This document shows positions 35,163 to 46,142 of a DNA stretch of 64,000 bases, in pieces. The position numbers and the translations under genes are program-made. Source of the DNA: an uncultured Bacteroidia bacterium (GTDB taxonomy: Bacteria > Bacteroidota > Bacteroidia > Bacteroidales > UBA932); contig CACYZM010000017.1 of NCBI GenBank assembly GCA_902778855.1, positions 21,151 through 85,150 of the forward strand, read 5' to 3'. Position 1 is the first letter of the stretch; each line of letters starts with the position of its first letter. A model generated the notes under the pieces. The model was not told the DNA's origin. It saw only the letters and a program-made list of their open reading frames with translations, and made no database searches.

Positions 35163-35407
35163 GATGCCCCGTCATTGGTTTCGGACGCAAAGCTAATGCG
35201 CCCCCACACCGGGAAAAAACCCCGAACACGAATCCGGTGAAAGTTTTCAGCATCCCGAAAAAACGCGGAAAAATGCAGATTAGTCAGGCCTCGGACGGCC
35301 TTTTCGGAGCCGTTTTATGAAAAACTGACATTTTGTCGGACGGCCGGCGCTGGTATCTTTTTTGATTTTATGGGTCCGTTCAACGACAAAAACAAAAAAA
35401 CATAACC

Positions 35408-37270
35408 ATGACGAAAGGAAAAATCGGTGTGACAACGGAAAATATCTTTCCGGTCATCAAAAAATTCTTGTATTCCGACCACGACATCTTTATGCGTGAG
35501 CTCGTGGCCAACGCCGTCGATGCGACGCAGAAACTGAAAGCCCTCGCCGGAACGGGCGATTTCAAGGGCGAACTGGGCGACCTGACCATCCGCGTGGACG
35601 TCGACGACAAAGCCAAAACCATCACCATCACCGACCGCGGCATCGGCATGACCGCGGAGGAAGTCGACAAGTACATCAACCAGATCGCCTTCTCCTCGGC
35701 AGGCGAATTCCTGGAGAAATATAAGGACAAGGCCGGCAACATCATCGGCCACTTCGGCCTGGGCTTCTACTCGGCCTTCATGGTGTCGCAGAAAGTGCGC
35801 ATCGAGACGCTCTCCTGGCAGGAAGGCGCCAAAGCAGTCAAATGGGAATGCCTGGGCGAACCCGACTTCACGATGACCGATTCGAAGAAGACGGACCGCG
35901 GCACCACCATCACCCTCTTCCTCGACGCCGACAGCGAAGAATTCGCCCAGGAGGCGAAGATCGGCGCGCTGCTCAATAAGTACTGCAAGTTCATGCCCGT
36001 CCCCGTGTGCATGGGCAAGCAGAAAGAGTGGAAAGACGGCAAGTATGTCGATACCGACAAGGACAACATCATCAACGACACGGAGCCCCTGTGGACCCGC
36101 AAGCCCAGCGAGCTCAAGGACGAGGACTACCTCACCTTCTACAACAAGCTCTACCCGATGCAGGAAGATCCCCTCTTCCACATCCACCTCAACGTCGACT
36201 ACCCGTTCAACCTGACCGGCATTCTCTACTTCCCGAAGATCAAGGACCGTCTCGAGGTCACGCGCAACAAGATCCAGCTCTACTGCAACCAGATGTTCGT
36301 CACCGACTCCGTGGAGAACATCGTGCCCGAGTTCCTCACCCTGCTCCACGGCGTGATCGACTCGCCCGACATCCCGCTGAACGTTTCGCGCAGCTACCTG
36401 CAGGAAGACGCCAACGTGAAGAAGATCTCCTCCTACATCACCAAGAAGGTGGCCGACCGGCTCGAGGAAATCGCCAAGAGCAAGAAGGAGGAATTCGAGC
36501 AGAAGTGGGACAACCTGAAGCTCTTCATCGAATACGGCATGCTGACCGACGAGAAGTTCTGCGAGCGCGCCATGAAGTTCGCCCTCCTCAAGAACACCGA
36601 AGGCAAGTTCTTCAAATACGACGAGTACGCCGAGAAGATCAAGGAAGCCCAGACCAACAAGGACAAGAAGGTCGTTTACCTCTACTGCACCGATCCCGTG
36701 GCCCAGTATCCGCAGGTGGAAGCCGCGCACGCCAAGGGCTACGACGTGCTGGTGTTCGACTGCCCGCTCGACGCGCACTTCGTGAACCTGCTGGAATCCC
36801 GGCTGAAAGACACGGTCTTCAAACGCGTCGACGCCGAGGCGATCGACCGCCTGGTGGAGAAAGACGAACGCGCCAAGTTCGAGATCTCGGAAGACGACGC
36901 CAAGTACGTGACCAGCGTGTTTGAGGAAATCCTCCCCAAGGAGAACAAATATGAGGTGAAAGTGGAGAACCTGGGCGAGACGGAAGCCCCGATCCTGATC
37001 ACGCAGAGCGAATTCATGCGCCGCTACCGCGACATGGCGGCCCTGGGTGGCGGCATGAACTTCTACGGCGAACTCCCCGACAGCTACAACATCACGGTCA
37101 ACGCCGAGAACGCGGTGATCAAGAAGATTCTGGGAGACACCGGCGTGAAGGCCTTCACGGCCGACAACACCCTGCTCAAGCAGGTCACCGACCTGGCCCT
37201 GCTGGCCAACGGCATGCTGAAGGGCAAGGCGCTGGCCGACTTCATCAAACGGAGCGAAGAACTGCTATAG
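35408..37270 (+). CDS. htpG: Hsp90-family chaperone HtpG
   Basis: A 620-residue cytosolic Hsp90. The N-terminal GHKL ATPase domain has LVANAVDATQK (ATP-contacting Asn/Asp), DRGIGMT and GHFGLGFYSAFMV (the lid and glycine motifs). The middle domain has SRSYLQ (here VSRSYLQEDANVKK with the catalytic Arg), and the C-terminal dimerisation domain ends in LLANGMLKGKALADFIKRSEELL. TATCTTTT at about 35354-35361 is a probable promoter box, divergent from the pilus operon. Its stop codon lies inside the intrinsic terminator at 37255-37285. Confidence 0.95.
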   Translation: MTKGKIGVTTENIFPVIKKFLYSDHDIFMRELVANAVDATQKLKALAGTGDFKGELGDLTIRVDVDDKAKTITITDRGIGMTAEEVDKYINQIAFSSAGEFLEKYKDKAGNIIGHFGLGFYSAFMVSQKVRIETLSWQEGAKAVKWECLGEPDFTMTDSKKTDRGTTITLFLDADSEEFAQEAKIGALLNKYCKFMPVPVCMGKQKEWKDGKYVDTDKDNIINDTEPLWTRKPSELKDEDYLTFYNKLYPMQEDPLFHIHLNVDYPFNLTGILYFPKIKDRLEVTRNKIQLYCNQMFVTDSVENIVPEFLTLLHGVIDSPDIPLNVSRSYLQEDANVKKISSYITKKVADRLEEIAKSKKEEFEQKWDNLKLFIEYGMLTDEKFCERAMKFALLKNTEGKFFKYDEYAEKIKEAQTNKDKKVVYLYCTDPVAQYPQVEAAHAKGYDVLVFDCPLDAHFVNLLESRLKDTVFKRVDAEAIDRLVEKDERAKFEISEDDAKYVTSVFEEILPKENKYEVKVENLGETEAPILITQSEFMRRYRDMAALGGGMNFYGELPDSYNITVNAENAVIKKILGDTGVKAFTADNTLLKQVTDLALLANGMLKGKALADFIKRSEELL

Positions 37271-37285
37271 TTCTTCGTTTTTTTT
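37255..37285 (+). terminator. Intrinsic terminator overlapping the htpG stop codon
   Basis: CGAAGAAC (37255-37262), 7-base loop, GTTCTTCG (37270-37277), then eight T (37278-37285). The TAG stop at 37268-37270 lies in loop and stem, so the last codons of htpG form the 5' arm. A -7-like TTATCTTTA for rmuC follows immediately. Confidence 0.85.
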
Positions 37286-37313
37286 CTTATCTTTACAAGG
37301 TTATACCTGACCC

Positions 37314-38639
37314 ATGTCCACGACTACGCTGATAATCCTGATCGCCGCGGTGGTTGCGCTGGTGCTCGCCATCATCCTGACGCGCGCCCTGACGCGCTCC
37401 TCGCTGCTGGCCGACCGGGAGCGCCTAGAGACCATCCTCGATGTCCCCGCCCGCATTGAAAAGGCGGTGCAGGACACCGAAAAGGCCAAGGACGCCGTGA
37501 TGGCCGCCCGCGACGAGGCGCACGAAGCGGCCATGCAGACGATGAAGGAGCAGTTCGCCGAAGCCATGGGCCAGATGAAAGACCAGGTCAAGAACGCCAC
37601 CGACGAACTCCTGAAGGCCCGCCAGAAAGAGTTCAAGGAATCCAGCAGCGAAGCCCTCGGCACCCTCCTCTCGCCCGTCAAGGAAAAGATGGAGGAACTC
37701 CGCAAGGAGATGAACGCCAACAGCGACGTCCACAAGACCGCCCAGAGCGCCATCAAGAGCGACGTGGAGAACCTGATGCGCTACACCGGCCGCGTGGCGC
37801 GCAGCACCGACCAGCTCGCCGCCGCCTTCAAATACGGCAACAAACTCCAGGGCACCTGGGGCGAGACCATCCTCGAAGAGCTTCTCTCCTCACAAGGCCT
37901 CACCAAAGGTGTCCATTTCGACGTCCAGCCGACCATCGTCGACGCCGACGGCAAGACCGTCAAAAACGAAGACGGCTCCGCGATGCGCCCCGACGTGATC
38001 ATCCACCTGGACCGCCGCCGCGAAGTCATCGTCGACGCCAAGACCTCCCTGGCCGATTACGTGAGCTACGTCAACGCCGAGAACGAGGAAGACCGCGTCC
38101 GCTACCTGCGGGCCCACATCGAGAGCATCAAGAAGCACGTAAAGGAGCTGGCCCGGAAGGACTATGCTTCCTATGTGCAGCCGCCGAAGATGTCGGCCGG
38201 CTACGTCATTATGTTCGTCCCCAATATGGGCGCCCTCTGGACGGCGCTCAACGCCGAGCCCGACCTCTGGCGCTGGGCGGCCGAGCAGAACGTCTATATC
38301 GCCGACGAGCAGTCGCTCTACGGCGCCATCCGCATCGTCCAGCTCACCTGGACCCAGGTGCAGCAGGCCGAAAACCACGAAAAGGTCTATGCCCTGGCCG
38401 GCGAGATGATGGACCGCGTGGAGAAATTCCTCGCCTCCTACGACGATATGGGCGCCGCGCTCGACAAAGCGATGAAGGCCTATGGCGAAGCCGGCAAGAA
38501 ACTGGCGCCGAACGGCCAGAGCATCACCACCACCGCCATCAAGCTCGCCAAAATGGGCGCGCGGAAAGGCAAACACATTGAACGCGCCCTGCAGGACGTC
38601 GACGAGATCGGCGCCCTGGAAGAAGGCGACCGCGAATGA
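37314..38639 (+). CDS. rmuC: DNA recombination protein RmuC
   Basis: A 441-residue protein: one N-terminal membrane helix ([16 protein letters not shown]), a coiled-coil (about 40-145), then the RmuC PD-(D/E)xK-like domain with [36 protein letters not shown] and SLYGAIRIV. RmuC limits inversions and other rearrangements, presumably as a membrane-tethered nuclease; the catalytic residues Asp and the D-A-K are present in RPD...VDAK. A short leader follows TTATCTTTA at about 37288-37296. The stop overlaps the longer possible start of deoD (ATGA). Confidence 0.9.
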   Translation: MSTTTLIILIAAVVALVLAIILTRALTRSSLLADRERLETILDVPARIEKAVQDTEKAKDAVMAARDEAHEAAMQTMKEQFAEAMGQMKDQVKNATDELLKARQKEFKESSSEALGTLLSPVKEKMEELRKEMNANSDVHKTAQSAIKSDVENLMRYTGRVARSTDQLAAAFKYGNKLQGTWGETILEELLSSQGLTKGVHFDVQPTIVDADGKTVKNEDGSAMRPDVIIHLDRRREVIVDAKTSLADYVSYVNAENEEDRVRYLRAHIESIKKHVKELARKDYASYVQPPKMSAGYVIMFVPNMGALWTALNAEPDLWRWAAEQNVYIADEQSLYGAIRIVQLTWTQVQQAENHEKVYALAGEMMDRVEKFLASYDDMGAALDKAMKAYGEAGKKLAPNGQSITTTAIKLAKMGARKGKHIERALQDVDEIGALEEGDRE

Positions 38640-38656
38640 AAAAACAAAACATACCT

Positions 38657-39364
38657 ATGGCAGATACCCCCACCCCCCACATCGGAGCACAATACGGCGA
38701 GATCGCCGAGACCGTGCTGATGGCCGGCGACCCGCTTCGCGCGAAATTCATCGCCGACAATTTCCTGACCAACCCCGTCCAGTTCAACGAAGTCCGCGGG
38801 ATGCTGGGCTACACCGGCACCTACGGCGGCAAGCGCGTCAGCGTGATGGGCCACGGCATGGGCATTCCCTCGATCGGCATCTACTCCTACGAGCTCTATA
38901 ACTTCTACGGCGTGAAGACCATCATCCGCGTCGGTTCCGCCGGGTCCTACCACCCCGACCTGAAACTCGGCGACCTGGTCATCGCGCAAGGCGCCTGCAC
39001 CGACTCGAACTACGGCGCGCAGTTCGGTCTGCCGGGCACCTTCGCCCCGATCGCCGACTTCGACCTGCTGCGCAAAGCCGCCGCGGCCTGCGAGGAACGC
39101 GGCCTCCACTATATGGTGGGCAACATCCTCTCGTCCGACGTCTTCTACTCCGACAATCCGCAGTCCGAAAGCTGGCGGAAGATGGGCGTGCTGGCCGTGG
39201 AGATGGAAGCCGCCGCGCTCTATATGAACGCAGCCCGCTCGGGCAAACGCGCGCTGGTCATCTGCACGATCTCCGACCACATCCTTACCGGTGAAGAGAT
39301 GTCCGCCGACGAGCGGCGGACCACCTTCACCAATATGATGGAAGTCGCACTTTCCCTTATTTGA
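38657..39364 (+). CDS. deoD: purine-nucleoside phosphorylase DeoD
   Basis: About 235 residues from ATG 38657 ([11 protein letters not shown]), the start that aligns with known DeoD proteins; a longer frame begins at 38636, overlapping the rmuC stop by four bases. It is a hexameric class I PNP that phosphorolyses purine ribo- and deoxyribonucleosides for salvage. Visible motifs: [10 protein letters not shown] (phosphate site), [29 protein letters not shown] (nucleoside Glu/Met) and ISDHIL with the catalytic Asp. Follows rmuC closely and is probably on the same mRNA. Its end overlaps the convergent rhamnosidase gene by eight bases. Confidence 0.95.
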   Translation: MADTPTPHIGAQYGEIAETVLMAGDPLRAKFIADNFLTNPVQFNEVRGMLGYTGTYGGKRVSVMGHGMGIPSIGIYSYELYNFYGVKTIIRVGSAGSYHPDLKLGDLVIAQGACTDSNYGAQFGLPGTFAPIADFDLLRKAAAACEERGLHYMVGNILSSDVFYSDNPQSESWRKMGVLAVEMEAAALYMNAARSGKRALVICTISDHILTGEEMSADERRTTFTNMMEVALSLI

Positions 39365-42300
39365 TCACGAAGGAATAGCGTCCGGAAGGAAGCGTATAAC
39401 GTCCGGGGCGATCTCCGGCAGCGGCGTAAGCCGCGCCGAGCGTCACCCGGACGTCGCTGTCTTCCGACACGGGCAGCGTGAGTTCGGCCGTCGTATTGGC
39501 CGGCACCGCGAAGTCGAAGCGGAGCGATCCGTCTTCGAGCCACTGCCAGCCGCTCTCAATCCGGCCGTAGATCGAATCATAGTGTCCGCGGACGAAGTCG
39601 AACGATCCGCCCACGCGCGGCGTAAGCGTGAAGCTGTGGTAGCCCGGATCCTCTTCGACCGGCTGGATGCCGAGCATCCACGAGAACATCCATTCTTCGA
39701 TGGCGCCGAAGGCGTAGTGGTTGAAGGAATTCATATCCACCGGGCCGAAACCCTGGCGGATGGTATAGGAGTTCCAGCGCTCCCACATCGTCGTGGCGCC
39801 CTGCAGCACGGGATAGAGCCAGGACGGGTATTCCCGCTGCTCGAACAGTTCGTACGCCACATTGTCGAAGCCGTTGCGCGAAAGCACGAGATTGATGTAC
39901 GGCGTGCCGATGAAACCGGTCGTCAGCTTGTAGCCGTGCGCCGCCACGTTCTCCACCAGATTCTGGAGCGCCAGCGGCTTGTGGGCGTCGTCGAACAGCT
40001 CGGCCTGGAGCGGCACGACGTAAGAGGTCTGCGTATTGGCCTTGAATGAGGCGTCGGCGCTGCCGGCGATCCATTCGTTGTAGGGCGGCACATGCTTGCT
40101 TTCCTTCGTCACGCCGTCGGGCCCCACGAACTCGCGGTTGAAGGCGGCCTTGATCCGTTCATAGAGTTCTTTCCACTTGGCCGCATCGGCATATTTGCCC
40201 AGCGCCGTCGCCACCTTCTCCATCAGGAGCGCATCGTAGGCGTAGTAAGCCGTGTTGGTGAGCGGCGAATTGGTATGCTCGAGCGCCACCCAGTCGCCAT
40301 AGCCTTCGCCGGGCTGGATGTCCCCCACCGCCCGCTTCTGCAGGAAGCCCATATACGCCACCATCGAATCATAGTGGTCGCGCAGGAACTTTGAGTCGGC
40401 GTACTGGAGATAGAGCTGCCAGGGGATGATGATGCCGGCTTCCATCCAGCCCATCGCTCCGCCGCCCGGATTCGCGCCGCGCGGCGGCGCCGCGATGTTG
40501 GGGATGATGTTGGGATAGCTGCCGTCGTCGCCCTGGATGTCGCGGATCGACTGGAACCAGCGGGTAAAGAACGGATCGACGTTCATATTGTAGGTGGCCG
40601 AACGCGAGAACACCTGCGCGTCGCCGGTCCAGCCCAGGCGCTCGTCGCGTTGCGGGCAGTCGGTCGGGATGGAGAGGAAATTGCCGCGCTGGCCCCACAC
40701 GATGTTTTCGTAGAGCCGGTTCACGTCGGCGTCGGAGGTCTCGAAGCCGCTGGTCTGCGCGCCGACCGATTCGAGCACCAGGCCTTCCACGCTCTCGAGC
40801 GGCAGGGCCTTGTCGAGGCCGTGGATCTCGAGGTAGCGGAAACCGTGGAAGGTAAAATGCGGCTGGAAGACTTCTCCCCCGCCTTTGAGGATATAGTGGT
40901 CGGTCGCCAGAGCACCGCGGTAATTTTCGTTATAGACGCGGCCTTTGTTGGCCTCATACACGTCGGCGGTCAGCGGCGGAAGCGGATCCTCGGGCACTTC
41001 GGCCGGATAGATCATCTCGCCGTAGCGCACGGTGATTTCGGTTCCCGCTTTGCCCGAGAGCTTGATGCGCGGCACGCCCACCATGTTCTGGCCCAGATCG
41101 TAAACGAACACGCCGGGCGCTGGCTCGGTCACGGAAACGGCCTTCAGGACGATATGGTTCCGGACGGGCGAACCGATGTAACTCGCAATCAGGATGCTGT
41201 CGGCCGGCGCTTCCACCACCTTCGCGGCATCCCAGCCCGAATCGTCGAAGCGGGCCTTGCTCCAGCCCGGCACTTCGCGCCGCGCGTCGTAATCCTCACC
41301 GTTCTGGAAACTGTCGCTGAGGATCGGGCCACCGCTGAAGGTTTTCCAGCTGTCATCGGAAACGATGACCTCCTGCGTGCCGTCGGTATAGGTCAGCACG
41401 AGCTTGGCCAGCAGGGACAGGTCGATGCCGTACTGGTCCTGCCAGTTCGTCGCGAAACCCGTGAAATCGCTCCACCAGCCGGCGCCCAGCTGCGCGCCGA
41501 GGGCGTTGGCGCCTTTGCGCAGCAACGGCGTCACGTCGTAGGTCTGATACAGGATGCGGTAGCGGTAGTCGGTGCAGCCGGGATTAAACCAGTCGTCGGC
41601 CATCCGCTGGCCATTGATTTCATATTCATAGATGCCGCGGGCCGTGGTATAGAGCCGCGCGGAGGCCAGCGGCTTGCTCACCTCGAACGCTTTGCGGAGC
41701 ATCGGCGCGCCAGTGATTTCGGCCGGCGAGAGCAGGCACCGCTCGCCGCCCGGCACTTCGTGGACCTCTTCGCTCCGATAGAGCGTGCTGTGCCACACTT
41801 CCTCCGTCACGGTCAGATTCGAGAACGTGGCGGTGCTGCCGGCCGGCTGGATCAGGCCCAGCTTGTTGAACCGGCAATATGGCTTCCACACGTCATCGGG
41901 ATACGGCGCCACGGAAAACTGTTCCTTGACCAGCTCCTTGCCGTCGAAGTACGGCTTGATGTAATAGCCGCGAGCATAGTGGTGTCCCCAGATCTTCAGC
42001 GTCAGGTGATGCGGCTTCCGCAGGTCCGCCGCGCGGACGCCGGCCAGGGGCTTCTCCCAATCGAGCGTCTCCACGCCGTCGGTGACGTGGGAGATGCCGA
42101 GCGTAACGGGAGAACCCGCCGTGAGGCGCGCGCGGACGAAATTGCCTTCATCGAGCCAGCTCAGCACGAAATCGGCCTCCTGCGCACCTTCGGCCAGGCA
42201 CAGGTCGAAATCGAGGGTATAGTGGGAACGGTATTTCGAAAAATGCGGCTGCCCGTCGGAAATCCATTGCGCCCCCGACCAGCCGCTGTCCATCAGGCCG

Positions 42301-42686
42301 GTCTCGAACCACGATTCGGCGCGGACCGTCTCGTCCCGGTCATTCTTCACCTCCACCGACCAATTGTAGCGCGTGCAGGGTTTCAGCGGCTCGCCCCGGT
42401 AGACCACGCCGACCGATACATCGGACGGAAGGGTGCCGTCGGCATCGGAATCCCATACGGGGGTATCCTTCCCCGCTTCCGCGACGACGACCCGGTAGGC
42501 AACCTGGTGCTGGTCGTAACGGTCGCTGACCATTTTCCAGCTGAAGCTCGGCGACGGGGTGTCGATGCCCAGCGGGGTCACTTGATAATCCACGAGCAAA
42601 TCCGTGACCTGGAACGGTCCTGCGGGTTCGCGGTGGCAGGCCAGCAGGGCGCAGAGCACCAGCGTGGCTGCAAACAGTTTTTTCAT
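39357..42686 (-). CDS. GH78 alpha-L-rhamnosidase lipoprotein
   Basis: About 1109 residues from ATG 42686 with lipobox LLAC (about 13-16). After N-terminal beta-sandwich domains, the (alpha/alpha)6 catalytic barrel carries the GH78 signature [15 protein letters not shown] near residue 680 (general acid Glu region) and MWERW near 967 (second catalytic Glu), then a C-terminal beta domain ([17 protein letters not shown]). It removes terminal alpha-L-rhamnose from plant or bacterial glycans at the cell surface or periplasm. Its ATG overlaps the RhaB stop by four bases, directly linking rhamnose release to phosphorylation. Confidence 0.9.
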   Translation of the reverse strand: MKKLFAATLVLCALLACHREPAGPFQVTDLLVDYQVTPLGIDTPSPSFSWKMVSDRYDQHQVAYRVVVAEAGKDTPVWDSDADGTLPSDVSVGVVYRGEPLKPCTRYNWSVEVKNDRDETVRAESWFETGLMDSGWSGAQWISDGQPHFSKYRSHYTLDFDLCLAEGAQEADFVLSWLDEGNFVRARLTAGSPVTLGISHVTDGVETLDWEKPLAGVRAADLRKPHHLTLKIWGHHYARGYYIKPYFDGKELVKEQFSVAPYPDDVWKPYCRFNKLGLIQPAGSTATFSNLTVTEEVWHSTLYRSEEVHEVPGGERCLLSPAEITGAPMLRKAFEVSKPLASARLYTTARGIYEYEINGQRMADDWFNPGCTDYRYRILYQTYDVTPLLRKGANALGAQLGAGWWSDFTGFATNWQDQYGIDLSLLAKLVLTYTDGTQEVIVSDDSWKTFSGGPILSDSFQNGEDYDARREVPGWSKARFDDSGWDAAKVVEAPADSILIASYIGSPVRNHIVLKAVSVTEPAPGVFVYDLGQNMVGVPRIKLSGKAGTEITVRYGEMIYPAEVPEDPLPPLTADVYEANKGRVYNENYRGALATDHYILKGGGEVFQPHFTFHGFRYLEIHGLDKALPLESVEGLVLESVGAQTSGFETSDADVNRLYENIVWGQRGNFLSIPTDCPQRDERLGWTGDAQVFSRSATYNMNVDPFFTRWFQSIRDIQGDDGSYPNIIPNIAAPPRGANPGGGAMGWMEAGIIIPWQLYLQYADSKFLRDHYDSMVAYMGFLQKRAVGDIQPGEGYGDWVALEHTNSPLTNTAYYAYDALLMEKVATALGKYADAAKWKELYERIKAAFNREFVGPDGVTKESKHVPPYNEWIAGSADASFKANTQTSYVVPLQAELFDDAHKPLALQNLVENVAAHGYKLTTGFIGTPYINLVLSRNGFDNVAYELFEQREYPSWLYPVLQGATTMWERWNSYTIRQGFGPVDMNSFNHYAFGAIEEWMFSWMLGIQPVEEDPGYHSFTLTPRVGGSFDFVRGHYDSIYGRIESGWQWLEDGSLRFDFAVPANTTAELTLPVSEDSDVRVTLGAAYAAAGDRPGRYTLPSGRYSFVIK

Positions 42687-44158
42687 CGGAGTAGGCGCAA
42701 ATAGTGTTGATAGCCTTTGTACCAGGCCGTGGTGTTGCCCGGCGTATAGATCTCCACGGGCACGCTCGCCGCGATCAGGGAGCGCATCCGGGGCAGGTCG
42801 GGGACGAGCCCCGCCGCATAGGCCTGCAACATGACGTTGCCGATGGCCGTGGCTTCGGACGGGCCGGCCACCACGGTCTTGCCCGTGGCGTTGGCCGTGA
42901 AGCGGTTGAGCAGGCGGTTCTTGGAACCGCCGCCGATGATGTGGAGCATATCGACCGGCTGACCGGAAATCTGCGTAATCTGCTGCAGGACTTCGCGGTA
43001 GCGCATGGCCAGGCTCTGGAACACCGTCCGGATGCAGGCGGCGTGGTTGGCGGGCCGGGCCTGCCCCGTCCGGTCGCAGAAATCGTAGATGGCCGCCTGC
43101 ATGGAGGCGGGATGGTTGAACGACGGATCGTCCGGGTCGATGAAGCAGGAGAACGGCTCCGTGCGGTCGCACAGGCCGGGCAGGTCGTCGTAGCCGTAAC
43201 GGGTGCCTTCGGCCGCCCATTCCTTGAGCAGGTTCTCCACGATCCACATACCCGTGATGTTTTTCAGGAAACGGGTCGTGCCGAACACGCCTCCTTCGTT
43301 GGTGATGTTGGCGTGGGCCGCCTCCGACGAGAGGACGGGCATCGGGGTTTCGATGCCCATCAGCGACCAGGTTCCGGAACTCAGGTAGGCGAAGCGGCCG
43401 TGGGTGGCGGGAACGGCCGCCACGGCGGACGCCGTGTCGTGGCCGGCCACCGACACCACGGGAATCTGCGGCAGGCCGCATTCCCGGGCGAGTTCGGGCT
43501 TCAGCAAGCCCGCCGTCGTGCCGGGCTGGACCATGGGCGCGAAGCGCGCAGGGTCGACGCCGACGGCGGCCAGCAGCTCCGGATCGAGGCGTTTGCGCAC
43601 GGGATCGAGGAAATGCGACGTGGAGGCGATCGTATATTCGGTCACCATCTTCCCGGTGAGCAGATAGGTCAGCGCATCGGGCAGGAAAAGGATATGTTCG
43701 GCGACGGCCAGCTCCGGCGCTTCGCGCCGATGCAGGACGTCCAGCTGGAAGAGCGTATTGAAATCCATCACCTGGATGCCCGTGCGGGCATACAGGGCGT
43801 CGCGTTCGACGTGTTCGGACATAAAACGCTCCGCGGCGCCGACCGTCTGCGGATCGCGGTAGCAGTACGGCGGGCAGAACAGCCGGCCGTCGGCGTCGAA
43901 GAACGCCACGTCCACGCCCCAGGTATCGATGCCGATGGAATGGATGGGAAGGCCGGTTTCAGCCGCCTTTTTCATGCCCTGGCAGATCTCGCTGAAAAGC
44001 GCTTCCAGGTCCCAGTGCAGATGGCCGCCGTATTCGACGATCCGGTTCGGGAAGCGGTGCACCTCTTCGAGCTGCAGTCCCCGCCCGGTCAGCGTGCCGA
44101 GCATCGCCCGGCCGCTGGTCGCGCCGAGGTCGAATGCCAGAAAATGGTGGGCTTCCAT
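42683..44158 (-). CDS. rhaB: rhamnulokinase
   Basis: A 491-residue FGGY-family sugar kinase. N-terminal FDLGATSGRAML is the ATPase phosphate-1 loop; SIGIDTWGVDVAFFD is the rhamnulose-site region with catalytic Asp, VAGHDTASAVAAVP contains the general base Asp, and YLSSGTWSLMGIE and HIIGGGSKN are adenosine-site elements. These match RhaB that phosphorylates L-rhamnulose. RhaA isomerase, RhaD aldolase and a rhamnose transporter are not in the window. Fourth-to-third position in an operon with a GIN-domain gene, an M19 dipeptidase and the GH78 enzyme. Confidence 0.9.
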   Translation of the reverse strand: MEAHHFLAFDLGATSGRAMLGTLTGRGLQLEEVHRFPNRIVEYGGHLHWDLEALFSEICQGMKKAAETGLPIHSIGIDTWGVDVAFFDADGRLFCPPYCYRDPQTVGAAERFMSEHVERDALYARTGIQVMDFNTLFQLDVLHRREAPELAVAEHILFLPDALTYLLTGKMVTEYTIASTSHFLDPVRKRLDPELLAAVGVDPARFAPMVQPGTTAGLLKPELARECGLPQIPVVSVAGHDTASAVAAVPATHGRFAYLSSGTWSLMGIETPMPVLSSEAAHANITNEGGVFGTTRFLKNITGMWIVENLLKEWAAEGTRYGYDDLPGLCDRTEPFSCFIDPDDPSFNHPASMQAAIYDFCDRTGQARPANHAACIRTVFQSLAMRYREVLQQITQISGQPVDMLHIIGGGSKNRLLNRFTANATGKTVVAGPSEATAIGNVMLQAYAAGLVPDLPRMRSLIAASVPVEIYTPGNTTAWYKGYQHYLRLLR

Positions 44159-44165
44159 GGCGACG

Positions 44166-45275
44166 CTATTCGCCCAGGTGCTGCACCGTGTCCATCACGC
44201 GCAGGAAATTGCCGCCCGCGATGAGCCGGATCTCGTATTCCGAATAGCCGCGCTTGCGCAGCTCGATGATGATCTTCTGCATCCGGGAGATGTCTTCCAG
44301 GCCGCTGGGGCACACTTCGATGCCGTCGAAGTCGCTGCCCAGGCCGACGTGCTTGACACCCACCAGTTTGACCACGTGGTCGATGTGGTCGACGATCTTC
44401 TTGTAGGAAGGCCGCGGGATGGCGTTCACGGCCTCATAGGCGGCCTTGACCCGCTCCTGGAGCGCCGGATCCGAAGGATTCTCGAGCCAGGCGTCCTGGG
44501 CTGCCTCCGCCGCATCGATCAGGTCGCAGGCCTTCTGGCCGTAGGCGCTGTCGAGGAAGGTGGGATAGAAATTGACCTGGATCACGCCGCCCTTCTCGGC
44601 CATCGCCACGATCATCTCGTCGGTCATGTTGCGGGGATGGTCGTTGAGGGCCCGGCAGCAGGAGTGCGTAGCCACGACGGGTGCCTGGGAGTACTTGATC
44701 ACGTCCCAGAACGATTCGTCGGAGATGTGCGACACGTCGATCATCATCCCGAGCCGGTTCATTTCGGCGATCACTTCGCGGCCGAAAGGGCTAACGCCGT
44801 GCCAGCGAGGCTCCGGCGAGGTGCAGGAGTCGCAGATTTCATTGCTGCGGGCATGCGTCAGGGTCATATAGGTGACGCCCATCCGCCAGAACATGCGCAG
44901 CAGCGACAGGTCTTTCTGGATGGGGGCGCCGTTTTCCATCCCCATAAAAACGGAGATCAGCCCGGCGCGGGCGTTGCGGCGCGCCTCCGCGGGCGAAGTG
45001 GTCAGCGCAGCCTTGTCCTGGTTGCGGTCCACCGAGTCATAGACCTTGGCTATCAGTTCGAGCGCCCGGCGCGTAGCGGCGTCGGGCGACAGGAAGTTGG
45101 AGGTGTAGATGGCGAAAAACGATCCGTTGACACCGCCCTTTTTCATCCGGGCGTAATCGACGTGGGTCACCGGGAATTTACCCGGGACATACCCCTGTGG
45201 TACCGGCCGGCCGAAATCCGCACCTTTGGCGAGCATCAGCGGCGCGTCGCAGTGGGAATCGAGCAGGAAGACCAT
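44166..45275 (-). CDS. M19 family membrane-dipeptidase-like metallopeptidase
   Basis: A 369-residue renal-dipeptidase (M19) family protein with a binuclear zinc TIM barrel: LLDSHCDAP at the start (first His/Asp pair), MGMENGAPI with the bridging Glu, IDVSHIS and THSCCRALNDHPRN with the distal ligands, and GLGSDFDG near the end. Family members cleave dipeptides including D-amino-acid ones. No signal peptide is visible, so a cytosolic role in peptide turnover is likely. It starts 13 bases after the GIN-domain gene and ends 7 bases before rhaB, so it is part of that operon. Confidence 0.85.
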   Translation of the reverse strand: MVFLLDSHCDAPLMLAKGADFGRPVPQGYVPGKFPVTHVDYARMKKGGVNGSFFAIYTSNFLSPDAATRRALELIAKVYDSVDRNQDKAALTTSPAEARRNARAGLISVFMGMENGAPIQKDLSLLRMFWRMGVTYMTLTHARSNEICDSCTSPEPRWHGVSPFGREVIAEMNRLGMMIDVSHISDESFWDVIKYSQAPVVATHSCCRALNDHPRNMTDEMIVAMAEKGGVIQVNFYPTFLDSAYGQKACDLIDAAEAAQDAWLENPSDPALQERVKAAYEAVNAIPRPSYKKIVDHIDHVVKLVGVKHVGLGSDFDGIEVCPSGLEDISRMQKIIIELRKRGYSEYEIRLIAGGNFLRVMDTVQHLGE

Positions 45276-45288
45276 ATGCCCTCCCGCT

Positions 45289-46071
45289 TTACTTCTTCAT
45301 CTGCTTGAGCGAAGAGCCACCGCCGATCTGGTCGGCCTTGACCTTCACATAATCGGAATCGCCGTAGTAACGGCATTTGGAGGCGCCGGAGAGCGAGACG
45401 GAGAGCGTCTCGGTCACCAGGACGTCCACTTTCGAGGCGCCCTTGGCGATGACCGACACGTCGGCGGCGTCGAAGTTCTCGGCGGAAACGGTCGAGGCAC
45501 CGGAGGCCTTTACATCGAGTTCCTGGGTGTCGCCTTCCACTTCCAGTTTGGAAGCGCCGGACAGGTCGACGTCCACGTCGCTCGACCGGAGGCTGACCAC
45601 GGCCTTGGAGGCGCCGGCCAGTTTGATGGCGACTTCCGGAGCCTTGACATTGAGGTTCGTGATCTGGCTGCCGCCGCGCAGGTCAATGCTGAAGCGGTTC
45701 ATGGTGTTCGAGAACTGGTCGTTGCACGAGAGTTTCGAAGCGCCGGAGAGGGTGATATCGGTCACGACCGGCATCCGGACGGTGGCCTGGGCAATGCGGC
45801 TGCGGGCCTTTTGCTTGAGCCGGAAAGGAAGCCGGGTAAAATTCAGTTCCAGGACGCCGCCGCGGTTCTTGACCAGGAGATACGGCAGGAATTCCTCGGA
45901 GATTTCGATTTCCACCCGGAACTCGTCGGCGTGTTCCAGGGTCACTTCAAAGGCGTTGGTGACATTGAGGGCGGTAAAATCATCGATTTCATACACTTTC
46001 CGGACGGTGCGGGCATCGGCCAGCGCGATCGTCAGGCAAAGCGCAACGAGGAGAAACAAAGTCTTTTTCAT
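45289..46071 (-). CDS. exported GIN-domain (DUF2807) protein
   Basis: A 260-residue exported protein (signal peptide to about residue 20). The mature part is a right-handed beta-helix-like putative auto-transporter adhesin head GIN domain: repeated LSGASK / LAGASK / ASGAS / AKGASK units roughly every 20-22 residues from about 108 to 240. Function of GIN-domain proteins is not established; they are common in Bacteroidota envelopes. Minus-strand TTTG-n20-TAATTTTA near 46133-46102 is a candidate promoter, making it the first gene of the operon that ends with GH78. Confidence 0.75.
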   Translation of the reverse strand: MKKTLFLLVALCLTIALADARTVRKVYEIDDFTALNVTNAFEVTLEHADEFRVEIEISEEFLPYLLVKNRGGVLELNFTRLPFRLKQKARSRIAQATVRMPVVTDITLSGASKLSCNDQFSNTMNRFSIDLRGGSQITNLNVKAPEVAIKLAGASKAVVSLRSSDVDVDLSGASKLEVEGDTQELDVKASGASTVSAENFDAADVSVIAKGASKVDVLVTETLSVSLSGASKCRYYGDSDYVKVKADQIGGGSSLKQMKK

Positions 46072-46142
46072 ATGCGTCTGAATTAATTGTTGTCAGCGAT
46101 TAAACCTTTAAAATTAGCAAAACTTCCCGACAAAAGCAAAAA

